Below are positions 43,571-45,635 of a DNA stretch of 45,635 nucleotides, one piece after another; the stretch's first letter is position 1, and every line of letters begins with the position of its first letter. Origin of the DNA: Cylindrodendrum hubeiense (lineage: Eukaryota; Ascomycota; Sordariomycetes; Hypocreales; Nectriaceae); assembly GCA_014621425.1 (NCBI GenBank), contig JAANBB010000336.1, forward strand, positions 1-45,635, in the 5' to 3' direction. The translations under genes were made by a program, and so were the position numbers. The notes under the pieces are model-generated. The model had not been told where the DNA came from. It made no database searches and saw only the letters and a program-made list of their open reading frames with translations.

Positions 43571-45385
43571 TAAAATATATATAAAACAATTTTGTGTTTT
43601 AATAGCTATAAGTTAATTTTTTTATTTTCTTATAATTAAGAATTTTACGGAAAATAAAAACTAGCCCTTAAATCTGTCCTGGTATGTGGTAGGCTAAAAG
43701 TCTATTAGTAAGTATATAAGAGGGGGATAAAAAAGCTAAGTTAGTAATAACTAGGCTTTAGAGTCCTAGTAACTCTCTAAGTGACCTTATAAGGTATTGT
43801 GATTTCTAAAAGATACCTAATTTTTTAGATTCCCACTATATGGCCTTCTAAATTAGCTTATAGGTTCTGGCTTCACTTATAGGGGATTTATAGTAAGTAT
43901 TAACCTCTACAAAAGTGGCTGCTCTAGTAATATAATATACTGGAGATAACTGGCTATAGGGACTAGTAGCTTAGAGCTCTAGCTATTACCAGATTAGCTT
44001 AATTAATAACTATACTTACTAATTAGGTAATAGGGGGTAACCTTTTATAGTTAATACCATAATAATAAATACTATAGATAGTGTTCCCCTTTTAGGATAT
44101 AGAAACTATACTATTTATAGTGGGTATAGTATAGGGAATATTTCCTTAAAAACTTAGAGGGGGAAAGTAGAATATCCTAATAGTATTATTAATTACTATT
44201 TATAATATAAAGTATATTATTTAGGGTATATCTTTATTCTTATAGGTATTATTTAATAACTTATCTTTTCTCTAATATAATATATTTATATATATTAATA
44301 GTTAACCCTAGTATATAATAATTATCTAGTTAATTTTATAGTAAGAATATATTTATATTAAGATTAAGAAGTGAGTGAGGGATAACTAGAGATTATAATT
44401 TAGACTTTTAGTTACTCTCTTAGTAATCTTCCCTTCTAAATTATAGGTTTCCTAAACAAGTCTAAAACCCTTTCTAGTATTATTCTTTATTTTCTAGAAC
44501 TAAAAGAGAGTATACTATAAGTAAAGATCTTTTAGATATTATAAACTGTTTTTATATAATCACATTTCTATTATATAAGTGAGTAAAAAAATAATAGAGT
44601 TATTTAGGGGTAGAAATATATTAAGATTGAGTTCTATAATACTATTCTGATAATTCCTTAGATAAAGTTTACTATTAAAGAACTCTTTACTTATTATACT
44701 ATTAGTAGTGAAAGTGTCTATTAGATTTGATCTTATTATGTATAGCTTACTATTTAAGATTAGAGATCTAGTCCTATTATCTAGTTTTATATAGTTTAAG
44801 GTATTTTATAAAGGACTCAAGTATTATAATAACCCTTTAAGTAGTTTAATTATTAGGAAGATTAATTAGGGATATAACTAGTTCTTAGACTAATTAGTCC
44901 TATTTAAGGAAGTCAGTAATTGTGTATTCTTATAGGGTTAATTAGGTATTGTGAAAGTAAACTAATAGAGTTAGATAATAGAATTATAAATTATTATAGT
45001 ATATATTTTTATATTCCCTGAAAACGTGAGTATCTTATCTATAAAGTCTTCTATAACTAAGAGTTTTTAGCTTGAAAGTGCTAGTAGGCTATAATATCTA
45101 TAATCAAGCTAATCTTTATTATTAGAATACTTAAAAAACTGTGTTTAGTAGACCCTTATTTTTATAAGGGGAGATTATAAAGGTAAGCTCTACTAGAAAT
45201 AATTAGCTAGTAGGTAATATATATAAATCCTAAAGGTTATTAGGATAGGTCTTTTAATAAAAGTGAGATAAATTAGAACTATATTAGTTATAACCTTAAA
45301 AGTATATCTTTATAATAAAAAAGAGACTTATTTTTACTGGAACTCTTACTATACTTACCTAATCTTCAGATAGTATAGAGGGGGC
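43571..45385. repeat. Subtelomeric duplicated block, copy B
   Basis: Second copy of the block at 40181-41760. It is about 230 bp longer overall; the extra sequence seems to lie around 44520-44960. It is the telomere-proximal copy. Confidence 0.85.
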
Positions 45386-45439
45386 TTTAGATCTAATATT
45401 ATTATAAAATAAGATAAGAGTAATATATTATAGAAATTT

Positions 45440-45563
45440 CAAAATTAAAGACTTATTTATAGAAGGTTAAGAATTATTTATAGAAAGTAAAAAGATCTAT
45501 ATAGAGGGTTAAGAATTATTTCTAGAGGGTTAAGAATTATATTCAGAGGGTTAAGAATTTGTC
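45440..45563. repeat. Degenerate telomere-adjacent repeats
   Basis: Five loose copies of 'agagggttaagaattattt' with spacing of about 20-40 bp. Each contains GGGTTA, and they may be decayed telomeric DNA. Confidence 0.75.
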
Positions 45564-45635
45564 TTAGGGTTAGGGTTAGGGTTAGGGTTAGGGTTAGGGT
45601 TAGGGTTAGGGTTAGGGTTAGGGTTAGGGTTAGGG
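45564..45635 (+). repeat. Telomere, TTAGGG x 12
   Basis: Twelve exact TTAGGG units run to the end of the window, G-rich strand 5' to 3' outward. This is the right chromosome end. Confidence 0.98.

Noticed and set aside
36000..45500. CRISPR-like array
   Set aside because: Repeats are contiguous or irregular minisatellites without unique spacers, and the host is a eukaryote.

Overview
The window is the right-hand end of a chromosome of a filamentous ascomycete (Pezizomycotina). It ends in 12 exact TTAGGG repeats with the G-rich strand running outward. Genes have short introns (about 50-80 bp) with GTRNGY donors and CTAAC-like branch sites. Many duplicated or multicopy stretches carry dense C-to-T and G-to-A changes typical of repeat-induced point mutation (RIP). 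Species cannot be fixed from the sequence alone. All gene models here were read by eye from frames and splice signals.

Layout. (1) 1-7.9 kb: a RIP-mutated copy of the tail of an MDR dehydrogenase; a secreted Ser/Thr-rich protein whose C-terminus is read antisense through that copy; an ankyrin protein; the broken MDR gene itself; and an intact 862-aa membrane protein of the sulfatase/alkaline phosphatase fold. (2) 7.9-11.5 kb: orphan sequence and a broken PTH11/SAT4-type rhodopsin-domain gene. (3) 11.5-16.3 kb: two divergent, apparently intact secreted-protein genes: a zinc metallopeptidase (8 exons, HExxH split by an intron) and a 658-aa cysteine-rich protein (8 exons). (4) 18.3-26.2 kb: a relic of a metabolic gene cluster (zinc alcohol dehydrogenase, P450, C2H2/Zn2Cys6 regulator, second P450); three carry premature stops that look like CAG/CAA or TGG hits, and the second P450 has lost its N-terminus. 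(5) 27.1-28.95 kb: a dead pogo/Fot1-like transposon with matching terminal inverted repeats. (6) 28.98-30.8 kb: a divergent pair made of a HeLo-like-domain protein ending in two copies of a 19-residue motif, and the N-terminal remnant of a nucleotide-binding (NLR/STAND) receptor that starts with a third copy. This is the layout of HET-S/NWD2 amyloid signalling and is the most interesting system in the window. (7) 31.2-35.8 kb: a telomere-linked RecQ-type helicase (TLH) gene drowned in RIP but still followable in one frame for about 4.5 kb. (8) 36-45.6 kb: AT-rich minisatellites, a composite array-plus-block duplication, degenerate subtelomeric repeats and the telomere.

Functionally the window mixes live accessory genes (secreted proteins, ankyrin protein, allorecognition or cell-death effector) with genes disabled by RIP-like mutation, as expected of a fungal subtelomere.
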